From NCBI GenBank assembly GCA_949126835.1, contig OX421495.1, forward strand, positions 3,984,011 through 4,048,010: 64,000 nt of DNA. Direction: 5' to 3'. The stretch comes from Anisus vortex. Its lineage: Eukaryota > Mollusca > Gastropoda > Planorbidae. Positions within the stretch are counted from its first letter, which is position 1. Each line of letters opens with the position of its first letter. A program made the position numbers and the translations under genes. The notes beneath the pieces were generated by a model. That model was given only the letters and a program-made list of their open reading frames with translations, ran no database searches and was not told where the DNA came from. Below, one piece after another: positions 45,701-58,500 of this stretch.

Positions 45701-46278
45701 GGACAAGTCCTAATGAGCTCTGACCTTTTCAATAGGTCAAGGTTAATCGTCTTCACAAATTTATGGTTCATTTCCAGCAACACAAAACATGTTTTTGACA
45801 ATTAATTTCAACCTCTATGGCTAGCTCGAATCTTGGCTATAAAATTAGTTATGAGGAATCAGTTTTTAACATCAAAAGTGAGTATGCGATAATTATTACT
45901 CAAAGTGTTAGTCGCGCTAAATTAAATTTAGCTTATTTATAAAATAAAGTAGTCAAATGTAGCCTTTCTTGGTTATTAAAGAAACACAATCTGTAGATAC
46001 CTAAAACAAAACAACTTTTTTTTTTGCATCAAGCAATATGTTTAACATTATAAATAAGTGATTCTTCTCGTCTGATGTTTACAATCCATTTTTTTCTTTT
46101 GGCAACATCTTTTAGAGGAGAAATAAATTTAAATCCCCTACATCTTTTCTTACTCGCAGTACAGCCAGTAATGCAGCACACAGACATGATGTTAGCAAAT
46201 TAATGAATGGGACCGGAAATGTTGGTGCACGATTAACCTTAGGGTTTACCATGGATGCATAATATTTAAGACTTGTCC
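45701..46278. mobile_element. TIR element of unknown family, copy 1
   Basis: Starts GGACAAGTCCTAA and ends ..AAGACTTGTCC. Colinear with 62456-63047 (shared TTTTTAACATCAAAAGTGAG, GATAATTA, GACCGGAAATGTT). No coding frame. AT flanks both copies on both sides. Confidence 0.75.
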
Positions 46279-49200
46279 ATAATTAGAGTTAGCATTGTTC
46301 ACACTGTGGTCTGTCTTTTAACATAATTTTCTGAGCAAAAAGCATAAACTAGAATTCACTACTTCATACAACATTTCTCATGGGAATAAGAATAGTCTCA
46401 TACAGCTTCACATAAAATAAGCACTATCAAATTTAAAGCAAGATTTCTAAATTTATCTGGAACCAAATATTGAGTGCAATGTTTATAAAATATTTACATT
46501 TAAACTTCATTATGCTGCCATTTTCTTTTCCTCAGAGTTAACCGATATTGACATTTTTTTTTCCTTGGCATAAATTATTTAAAAAAAAAAAATTCTGTGT
46601 AAAAAGTTTATTAAAATCATATTTCTACACAAAACATTTTTTTTTTTTTTTGTAATACAATTTTTGTACTCATTCAATGCCATTTAAAAGTAAATTCCAC
46701 AGAAATCACAAGTATTGATTGACTTTCATCACAAATTTAATTTAAAACAATAAAATACAATTGCATTATTGATAAAATAAGAAAAAAATATAATTAAAAA
46801 GCTTATTTAAAATTCTAAAATTTAATGAAAGTTTTTTTAAGCATAGCTACAATTAAGTCCTGAAATAGTTTTTTTTTAAACAATCAGTTAATCAAGTATA
46901 TTATGCAGAAGTTATTTACAAACAAATGTAAGATTTGTTTTAGAAGTTGCTACCTATTAGTTGTTCATAGTCTAGCCTTTATTACAGATACTTCAAGCAA
47001 TTTTAATTAATACTAGTTTTAGGATCTCAGTGAACCAAACAATCTGATGTGATTGGTTAATTAGATGTTTATAGAGAAGTCTCAAGAATTCAGCAGCAGT
47101 GGTGAGTTGGTGATCATCAATGCAAACTGGCAACAAATTTCCATTTTTGTGTTTGGATTAGTTTTGATGAAAAATACAGGTCAGGGCTTACTCAAGCTCT
47201 TTTTCAAGTTTATATATTCAGAAGTCCATAAATGATTAAAAAAAATAAAATTAAGTGCACATAAGCTAAAAACTAAAAGAAAGAAATAATTGCTAAAGCA
47301 TTTCTAATAGCATTCAGCAGTAAAGGAAAATGAAAAGTATAGCCTACTAACTACCGGTAGTTTTTGGATAGCATTTTTGGTTTAATCCAAAGATATGGAA
47401 TTCGTGAATGTAGGGTGTCCCAAGAAGGTTTAACCTATAACTTTGAATAACTATTACAGATTGATTGGCCCCAGAAAGTAACAGAAATATAAAAAGCAAG
47501 GGTCTTGCATGGACTATAGTATACATAGTTAGTATTCTGACAATGAGGCATGTTTCTAGCATTTAAATAACATTCATTGCTCAACAAAAGGAAGTAAATA
47601 CAAGTACACACACACGAAGTAACAACAGCTCATCATCTGATTAAACTTTAGCACATTGATACATTCAGTTAGTGAATGCATATATTGAAAATCATGTTAA
47701 CAAGATCTAACCAATAAGCTCAGGTGTAGTTACAGAAGCACTGGTTATGCTGAGAAGTTGTGTAATATGGCACATCATGAGGAGAATTTGATAAGTATGT
47801 TCTACCCCACAAGAGGAGCAAAAACCATTTTTTTGTTACATTACACTGCTTTCATGGTCATGTATATTAATGTACAAATTTCTTATACATTTTTCAATGG
47901 CATAATGATATGATTAAAAAAACATACCAGAAAAACATTCCATGAAATTATTTATTACGTAAAATAGTTTCAGTATATAAGGCCACCAAGATAAAAAAAA
48001 AGCAACCAAAAACTAAATGAAATCATTGCAAAGTACATATATTTGTACACATTTTCATGGCACATTACACACAACAAATGAAGACATTGAAAAGTTTTTA
48101 AAAAATGGCACTGGTCTTTTAACAATATGTTTTTCTTTTTAGAAATAAATGGTTTGGAATACAATGGAATAGTTATTCATTTGTTTTCAAATAACTTAGG
48201 CAGTCTAAAAAAAAAACAACAACAAATAATAAAAAATAATTTGGCACCATTTTTCATATCTTCTAAAATTCAGCAGTTAATTTGTAATAGTGTGCATGCT
48301 AAATCTGGTTAACATACCAACTAAAAATGCATTCATCGCATTCTTCTTCTTAGATATAGTATACATGTATTTAAGTCTATATATTGTATTATATATTGTA
48401 CCAGAGATTTTTGTTATAAAGTTTCATTCACATTGCTATATAGTTATACTTTCTATTTTAAAATACATTCAACTATTATTTAAATGTTGAAGATACATTT
48501 ATGTGTCTGTATTGACAACAATTTATTTGAAACAAAAACAGCTACTTTCATTTCATTTCTTTAATATGTAAATAAGATTTGTAAATTCAACAAGGATAAA
48601 TGATAGTGTAAAATAATATAAAAACATATTGTTACAATGTTTATTCCTAGCAAAAGTTCATCTCAACAGTTTTTCACACATAAGACTCCAACAAGTTTGA
48701 GAAAAACTATGAATTCACTCTACAGAAGAGTTCCGTAATGTACATGTTGCTATAAATCAACAACAACACAGAAAAAGAAAAACTATCACAAGTTCATCCC
48801 CTTTAGCAAACAACAGTCTAAAACATGATTTAAAAAATATGGCACAAAGAATAAACAAAAGTTGAAATCACATAACCTGATAATAATTCATTATCTGATT
48901 GGATTGTAAATAGTTTTACTTGAAGCATTAGAAGACAATTATTTATGTTGTTAAAACTGCAAGTATAAAACAATATACTTAGACACTGTAAAACAGAATA
49001 ATACCTTGCAACTATGTTTGACAATATGTTTGATCCATTTTTCAGGGTGTTCATTGAATAAAATTAGAATATTTAGAAAACCACTGATGATATAAAGTGT
49101 TAATGCATTAAATATTTATCACCAAGAAAGTATGTCATTTAAAATCCTAGACACTATCAATGAATCATGCCAATTGTACCTCTGAAGAAAATAATTGACT

Positions 49201-49393
49201 GACAATCAAAACTATTCTACTGCTAATGAATTATTGTAAAGCCTTCCCAAATAAGGAGTTTTAATATTTTTACGTTCAAAAACATATCACAGTTTTGAAC
49301 AAGCTGTAAATCACGTCTGCTACAAATCACAAAATGAAAATGAATTATTGAAAGGAAAGCACATTTTTTGAAATTTCATCCAATCAGATTCAA

Positions 49394-49572
49394 CTAAAAC
49401 TTTTTCTCATTCCCAACCGCTTCGAGTGGCTGCAGCTTGCTGTTTTTACTGTTGATGAGATCAGAGGGTACAGACATTTTCTTCATCAGGTTATTGTACC
49501 AAACCGTCATGAGCCGCACCTGGGGCATTATACTCAGCAGCTTTTGAAGGCGTTGTTGGGATTCTGTTTTAG
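49394..49572 (-). CDS. 2DBD-NR last exon: LBD helices 10-11 and C-terminus
   Basis: Encodes [20 protein letters not shown] then NLMKKMS and a polar tail ending NEKKF, stop TAG at 49396-49394. No clear AF-2 helix follows. Confidence 0.9.
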
Positions 49573-52500
49573 CTACAGGAGACAAAATTAACACACATTA
49601 CAACAGAAATATTAAACTAAAAGAAGCATAATATTGACATTTTTTAGTGGTTCAAAAGACACACAAAAATTCATTGAATTGTCTCACATGTTTTTATGGG
49701 AAAGTGAATAATTTCTCAATGAAAATATAAAGAAAAACCAAGTTATTGTTCTTCTTGGAAAACACTGAAATTTTTCATTACTAAAACTGGCACACATGTG
49801 ACCTGCACATAATATGATGGCCACTCTGTTATGAAACAATTCTTTGCCACCAATGCAAATGACTGCAATTGATATCATGGATAAGGAGTCCCTGAGGAAT
49901 AGTGCCCTTTGACCTTCTTACATTAGCTAATTATATTTACTGATAATGTTATTAAAAATAAACAAATTACAAACTCAAGGGAATACAAGGGTAAGTTATC
50001 TATAATGTTACCTCAGATTACAACTGGTTATTTTTGTGTTCACTATTCTAACATTTTAAATCTCTAGAATTTAATATTTTTTAGTTTGTGTGATAATGAT
50101 TTTTTTAACATATATTGTCCATAAATTTGTCTAAATGAAAGGTTTTAAAAATGATCTTTTGACTTACTTGAGATATGAGCTTCAAGGGCATCAATAAGAA
50201 CATCTCGTACTACACATACTATGTCTGGTTGAAGTAAACCGGGGCAATCTGTCAAAGTAATGGCCGCAAAGTAAAAAAATGTCAAAAATAAACAGTAATG
50301 AAAAATGTTCTAATTCTTTTTAACATAAATGAGCTGCTTATGTTTATTTAATACTTATTTTAAACAAAAAAAACTTTTTTTTATTTAAGGTCTCTATTAC
50401 GTTACATGTTTTTCATACACTATTATAACAATATATACATATATGTAGGCCTGCATTTAATATATTTATACAAATACATATATAAAGATAGCTTCATATT
50501 AGTGTTTGAAATATCATTTTCATTACATTGTACAAATGTTACATAGACAGTATTTGAAATATTGGCTAAATAGTAAGAGCAAAACCTTTTTTTTACAAAA
50601 TAATAATCAATTTTAATGCTTATATAGTTTATAATAAATTATTGATGATGTAATTGTGCCAATAAATTTTATGAAATCCTGCACCCTCGTTTAGGTCTGA
50701 GAGCATGTATTGGTGATACGCAGTTGGCAGTTAAAGATAAAAGATACGAATCTCCTATTGAATTACGTACCTATGCTGGTCATGCTGATGGCACAGATCA
50801 TTGATGCCTCTGTTCTGTCCATCTCAATATCGTGTATTCTGTCACCCAGCGATAACAGGTGAAGCTTATAGGAATAAAGGGGATTCTGCATTGGCATCGT
50901 CCAGTTCCATATATACTTGAACCTTCTGTACTCTGGGTCATAGAACTCTGTGCATGCAATCAGGACCATCAAACCAAAGCCCACATGTTTGCCCAGAGAA
51001 ATTCTGTCTTGAATGTCCAGCCTAAAATAGCCTGATGTGGAGGAGAGAAATATCAAGAATATTATAGGACTAAGAGAGAAATTATATAGGCTAAAAGCAT
51101 TTGGATGAGATCATTCTTAAGTCTACAATAAAAACTTAAAATGAAACTTTTGTCAGCTGAATTAAAGCTGCAGCTGTGTTGTGTGTGTAATTGCTTGTTT
51201 GCGAGCGCATGTGTGCGTGTGTGTGCGAGAGTGTGTGTGTGTGATTTGTGTATGGTTGTAAGGCGAAACTTTGGTTTAATTAATTGCCTCACGGAATTTT
51301 TCTAAGTAATATTATTACTTTAAAGATCTTTTTATCCTAAATAGGAAAATTGAGGTTTAATTGAGCTGCTCCATTTTTGTAATGTAAAAAAAAAATTCAA
51401 ATGTTGAAAATTGAAATTTTTTTATTAAAAAATATTACCTCCCTTTGAAATGGTGTGTTGTAAATTAAACATGAGTTACCTCCTTTGGAAATTGTGTTAC
51501 GTCCCTTTGGTTTGTTTCTTTTTTTCTTTTTTTTTTCACACTGCATGCACTGCACGATTCTCGGACCAGATTTTTTAGCCAGTATCGATTAGTTTCTAAG
51601 CTTTCTAAGTATTCGTTAATGATTAGTATCGGTTAGGTTAAAAGGATAGGGAGAGATTTGTAGTTGTTTTTTTTTGGCTGTAGATAGCCAAACTGGCCAT
51701 ATCTTGGGACAGGAAGTAGAATAGAATAGCACATAGTGAAGAAACAAGGTGTTCTCAACAAGTAGGAAGAAAGAACAATAGGATTTTGTGCCTTTTTGTG
51801 TTATTTCATATGAAATACGGTAAGAATAATTTTTTTTTTTATTCATTTCGTGCTATTTCGCCCCTTTTCCCTTTTTGGTATCGGTTCTAAGAAATTCCTA
51901 CTGAAAATTTTCGTATTAGGAGCTATTGATGAGTGTCTTAGGAATCGCTGCAGACTTGATTCATTTCTCGTGTTTCATGGCTGTTTGACGTCACAAGCCT
52001 TTGGTAAACACAATTGAAATGAATTTTTTTTTCCATGAAAATTTTTTTTTTTTATTCATTTTTAATAGTCTGCCGCTTTTCCTAAGACACTTATCAATAG
52101 CTCCACGTGAAAAAATTTTCAGTTGGACTTTTTTAGAACCCTACTTTTCATGAGGCAGCTAAACCAAAGTATTACCCCCTACCAAGTGTAATCTGTACGC
52201 ACACAAAAATATAAATTACTGGTAAATGAAATCTAAATGACTCTAAATAACTTTCATTCTAACAGATGGCAGAGAAATTTGTGTAGAAAGATATAACATG
52301 GCCATCACAAAAACGCATTTTAAAACCATTCTTGACCTATTTGTTTGTTAAGCTTTCCATTTTTTTTTTAAATAAATAACAAATATTCATTGAAAAAGTC
52401 TTGGTTTAAAAAAATGTGTCCCAATATAATTTTGCATTCAACATAAGTAAATTTCTTACCTGGAATATTTCTACAGAATCTCTGGCCAGCCACTACATGT

Positions 52501-55500
52501 CTGGCTATTCTCCTCTGTATATGATGCCAGTGTTCCAATTGGTCTTGTGGAATTTTTTTCTAAACAAAAATACAACAACTTAATAGCAGACCACCAAATG
52601 TAAACAAAACTTTAGAGTTATCTTTCCCTTCAGGAACTAGTAAAAAATATTTTTTTACCAACATTTAAATAAAAGTTCTTATTTGGGGCATGGTCAATTA
52701 GTTTTGTAAGTTTACATCCATGTTTTGAATGTACTCAAGTGTACTAGACAGTTTTCATACATTATTAAAGAACTTATACTGAAGTCTTTTGTAAATACAT
52801 TTAGAGAAACAAAATGGTGACCAGGTTATACTTGAAGTCTTTTCAAACAATTTCTAGAAAGTAATTTTGTACATTTTTGGCATATGCCGTAACAATCTTC
52901 TGAAAATTTTAAAGTCAAACCATGTGTAGCTTTTATAAAAGTTTAAATACTATTTGGAGACTGAGTGAATAAACTGCCCTCAGCATCCCCAACCCCATCA
53001 CCTATAATCAAAATACCACTTTTTAAAAATTAATTCTTAAGAAATTCACAAATAAGGATTTACATTTTACAAACATCAGTACACCATATTTCTTTATATT
53101 GCTGACTTTTACAATTTAAAAAAATTATATATTATTCTTCTTTGGAGAAGGGGGGGGGGGGGGACATAGTGTCTATATTTTACATTTTCAGTGCAAGTAT
53201 CACAGTATAAGCCCGAAGATCAAGACAAATGAGATGAAGAAATCCTTATTTTGCAGATTTAATTTTGTGTTCTATTTTAAAGTCAAATTTGTAAGTAGAA
53301 CTGTGCAGCAGCATTACAGTTGATCAAGTTTCTTCAACACTAATATTATCTTTGACTCTAGATCTTTGAATCTGGTTAAAATTATTTTGTGCCATACATA
53401 CAATCAATGACAGAATAAACATTTCTGTACAATGACATGTTGTAAGTGACATTTGAAGCATCATTTTGAGTTGTAAAAGCGAATTTGTTGTGTTTTTTTT
53501 AACACTGACACCATTATGACTAAAACTTATTGTGACTGATGAGATTTCTATTATACTGGATTAGATTACTTGCATTAAAAAGAACTTTACATTATTCAAT
53601 GATTTTTAATTAAAGCATCAAGGATATTTCACTACCATCTTAATCAGCATATAAACTATTTCACTAGGGAACACTTTGGGTTAAGTGCTAAGGCTAGGGA
53701 ACAAATGTAGAGAAATGTTTAATTTAGGGAACACATTTAGAGAAGTATTTAAGCAAACTTTGACTTACGCCTATGTATTCTGGCTCATTGGTTACATAAG
53801 TCTTTTGTAGGTTGTCAAAGGCATCTAAGACTTCCTTGATGATCTTCTCTCTTTCTGCCGTCATGGGGACAGACTGTCCATTTTGGTGGAATCCATGCCA
53901 GTAATTATGAGAGATTTCTGGGGAATAGTCATCTGGTGAAAGTAGGGAATAAATGGATCCATCATCCGTCCTGCTTTGGTCATTGCCAGCACCGTTCCTA
54001 TTACAGCCGTAAGTGTTACATGAATTGTCTATAGCCAGAAATATTCTATTGATCTCATGCAGAAGAGTGGAGTCCCTGAAAAGGCTGCTGTTGAAGCTGT
54101 CATCGTAAGGATCGTACGGATCCTGTTCAGCCCCTTGACCATGCTGGTCAGTGTGGTTGTGGGGCAGGTAGTGGCTGATTTGGTTGTTGTTGTTGTTGTT
54201 GGAATACGTGTTTCTCTGCAGCTCCTGAATATCACTGCTGCTGGAATCCGAGGACTGGTTCTCAAACTGTCTGGCATGGACGATGCCTTGATTCAGCGGA
54301 ATGCCAGAGGGGTAGGGCTGCATGTTTTGATAAGGACTTTTATTAAGGAAATGCTTATCATCAGCGTTGTGGTTGAACTGATCCGATTGATCGTCTTCCC
54401 GCTGTCGCCCATCGCTAACACTGTAGGTGTGGACAGAGTGCTGCTGGGAGTCTATATTATCTTCATTCATTGCCTCCCTCCTGTTCAGCAATTGCTGGTT
54501 GCTGATGAACCTCTGATTGCCCCTAGACTGATCCGCATTGACGGTGTTTAAAAGCTCTTCAATTTCCTCAGGAGAAAGCTGCACAGGTCTACCAGCTTGG
54601 ATAGCATCCCTGTGCTGCTGAAGAATGGCAGCTATTGGGCTTCTGATGCCTTGCAATTTGACTCTGCAATTTGCAGATTTGGAGGAAAGCAAGGCATTTG
54701 GTGGGGATATCTCAGAATGATAGCCTTTGGATGACAAGACTGTGTACTTGGTCTCTTGAACGTCTTCGTTGAGTTGCCTTACTCTAGGGGATGGAATATG
54801 ACCTGGAGACTCGACAGAGTTACTCTCAGACACATACTGCTGATGCTGAAGGTCATTGATGTCATCATACATGTCACTGCCGCGGGGCATGACATGATAG
54901 TTTGCACCACCAACAACAATCTGAGAAATGGTGTTGGATCTCGTCACATGACTGACCATTCCCTGGTTGTCTTCCATCCCTTGGTGAATATGGGAATGGC
55001 TTAACTCCTGGTCAGCTTGGTCTAAGGCATGGTCCATATTAGAATGGTTCTGTCCAATCTGGTGTGAAAGCAAATTTCCAGACGTCTGAGGCTGGTTCAT
55101 ATTGTGAATGATGATAAGCTCTTGTCCCTGAGGTGTGTAAATGATATTTTGTGAAAACATATTAATAGCCACGAGTTGTGAGCTGGTCTCAGGCTGGGAG
55201 GTAGGCAGCTCAGTGGTGCAGTTGGCAAGAGCTGAAGCTGCCCTCTGCTCTGCCAGGCTGTACGCTGCATTGCTCTCTGGATGGATTTGGTAAGGATGGT
55301 ACTCTGACTTAAGTCCTTGCAGATTCTGCATATTTTCAAGCACAACTGTGTCAGAGAATGATCCCCCAGCATTGTCTTGGAGTGAAGCGTTCTCCACTTT
55401 GATTGCCCTATTGTCTGACAATTCGTGCTCGTTGGCGAAATCCAACCCAGGCATTACCTGGTAGTTTTCAGAGTTTTGATTATGCTCCTGGAATGAACTC

Positions 55501-58500
55501 ATCTGATGGTGAGCTTCTCTTGGCAGTTGATCCATCTCCTCTATTTGCTGCTGAGACTGAAGGTGATGGAGATGCATCTGATGTGCCTCAAGCTGCTGGG
55601 GGTGGATTCGTTGATTTTGGTGATGATGCAGGTTGACCATTTCTGGGTGCATAGATGGAGCTGAATTCCTGATGTGGGGGCTGATCTGCCGGGCTTCTGT
55701 GGTGACATTTTCGTTAATGTCTACTGGGCCGGATGAAGGCGTGACAGAGAGAGACGAGGATCTGTGAGACCCAGGCTCCAGTCCGGTCATGTCCACCTTC
55801 TGGTCCCAGTCCTGGACGGTAATGCAGTCATGCAGCAGACTGCCCAGACTGAAAGCGCCCGGCTGCTGGTGCTGCTGTGGGAGAGGCTGTTGCATGGCTT
55901 GACCTTGGTGAATTTGCTGAGGCTGGACATTGTCGAAAGCAACATCGCCGGAGTTGGACATGTCATCTTGATCATATTCACTGGACATTGATGATCTGTT
56001 GGACCCTGATGCCGGCTTGTCGTACGTTTTGGTTAGGTCTTTAACTCCATTTTTCTTTGCTGCTTTCCTGTAAGGTATTTCTCCTTTCTTGGGTCGACCC
56101 ATTTTTATAGCTGCAAATAAAGGACATTAGATAAAGTTACCGAACACTTGTGTAGTTAGCAGGACTGCAAATGGGATTTTTATTTACATAAATTTTGGAC
56201 ACATAAAATAGCCTAACATTGAAAAACTTATCAATAGTAGATCTATGTGTTTTAATAAAATTATTTTCTAAACCCATTACATATATTTAGATCTAAGTCA
56301 TTTTTTTTTTATAGTTAGAGATAGAGCGAGTGCGAATAGGTTAGCGTAGTGACTATCATCATATTATCAAGACGTCTGTAAATGTGTAATAGCCTAACAG
56401 CTATTGACACATCAACCAATAGTTCGCTGTAGATCTGTACAGTTTAAAACTGTTGGAAAAAAAACGTGGGCTGGGGGCTGCGAGGTTTGGTACAGTAAAG
56501 CAATATGTCTGCAGTCGCTCCAAGGGAGGCGATGAAGTACTCCCTCTTCACCCGGCGCCCTATGACCCATGCCCTTATAATTAATGTTTACTGTGTGGTA
56601 CCATTCGGTCATTTTGAGTCTAAGGGAGATTATATGTAGCAGGCTACTGGAATCAGTAACAGCTTAACACAAACAGATCAAGTAAAATAAATTATCGCCC
56701 CTATACTAATACTAATAGAAATCAGCTTCTCAATGCAAAAAATGAACTTTAAAAAACATCACCAAAGAAAGTAAGCTCCATACTATAACTATAATATGTT
56801 ACTAACGATCTGATTGGATGAACAAATTCAAACATTTGGCGGCGTTGGTCCTCCAATTTACTTTGCTCATTTCTTTTTTTTTTTTTTGCTAAGGCCGACA
56901 TTTTTTGTTAACGCTTCCCCCCCCCCCCCCCTTCGTTACCCCCTCTCCACCTACGAAAGTTGGTTCTAAACGTGTAAATGAACAGGTCTGTCTTTACAAC
57001 ATTATTGGCATAATGAGCATTAACAACCAGGAGAGTAAATCATGTCACGTAAAGATGTATGTGTTAATGATGACATTATTAGAGGCGCTTTGTGGTCAGT
57101 GCGCCCACATTCGTGATGTGTCTACGGTGTGTCCCACATTCGTGGCGTGTTAACCGTATGTCACCCATTCGTGGTGTTTTAACCGTGTGTCCACCATTCG
57201 TGGTGCGTCTTATCTTATCTTAGGTGTCAACCGTGCGTGCCACAATCGCGGTGTGTCAACCGTATGTCCGGCCAGTCGTGGTGTGTATATAGACCATTCA
57301 GAAGGATTTCTCTTCTCAAGTAGCCTATTAAATTCGAAAATGTGTTATGCATTATAATGTCTTACTAGTGTAGCCCAATGATACCATTTTTTACTTAAAC
57401 TAAACCCGTGCAGACATTTAACCCTTCCCGTACCGACCTACTTCTATCTATGCTTCCTTCAGTTCCGCTATATACGCGCCCGGGACTGTAAGGGTTAATT
57501 TAGTTTTACGTTTAAACTCATATAATCTTTGATTTATTTTACACAGAAAATGCGCCATTCTATAATCTACATGTTCCGCATTCTCTTGCATAGACTTGCG
57601 TTAACTGAGATGCAAAAAAAAAAAAGACTTCCAGAGAGTAAGTTCATGTCCAAGATGACAATTTTTGTCCCAATTTAATGAGGTTGTAAATGGAGACTTC
57701 GATCTTAAACCTAGTCAACCCGTGTTCAATTTCATGCTTATCACTGTCTCCTTAAACGGTCTCACCCTCCCCTCCCCCACCCTTCAGTCGTACACCCCCC
57801 TTCCCCCACCACAGCCCGTCATATCACTAGTTACTAAAAACTCGTCGAAGAACATATTTTCCCAGTTGTCAATGAGAATGGCTATTTGCACAGCGTCGGG
57901 AGAATCGACAGATGTTTGCTATTGATCCGGCAATGCCCGTAGCTAGAAAGAAGAGAGAGTAAGAGAGAGAAAAAAAAAAGTGCTGATAAAACACAAGACT
58001 GGCCAGATAAGATGATAGAATTACAAGTCTAGTCGATCTTGTGGGATTGTACTCCCCTCTCCCTTTCAACGGTCGTCTTAAAGCGCAGTACAGTTTTAGC
58101 AGAACTATATAAAATTAAGGCATATAGTTATGCATTTAAAAAGCTACATAAGTAAAACAGCCGATACGGTAAAAAGTCCCCCCCCCCCTTTTTTTTTCCA
58201 CCGTATCTTATAGAGGATTTATTTCAGCTTTGATAAATTGATGTACGAAAATGTTCTATTCATTCACAAACAAACATCAGATAGACACCGCATCTTCAAT
58301 ACACTCTCTCCTTAATAAGTGGACATAGTGATTTACTCAGTTTATTTTTGCATCGTATTTTTGTAACTGACTATCAAAAGGACGCTACAGGAACTCAATA
58401 GCACGCTAGAGGAACCGATAGCACGCTAGAGTAACCCAATAGCACACTACAGGAATCAATAGCACGCTAGAGGAACCAATAGCACGCTAGAGGAACCAAT

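Larger units (their letters stand above)
43216..48521. other. Gene-poor region between FANCM and the nuclear receptor
   Basis: No convincing coding sequence. Contains a 28-T run near 43521, the 60-bp array (44040-44300) and the TIR element (45701-46278). It may include the unseen 3' UTR of the receptor: candidate minus-strand AATAAA signals lie at 48640-48645 and 48522-48527. Confidence 0.5.

Noticed and set aside
54057..54551. A 164-codon plus-strand frame
   Set aside because: Antisense shadow of the receptor hinge exon, whose biased codons leave the opposite strand open.
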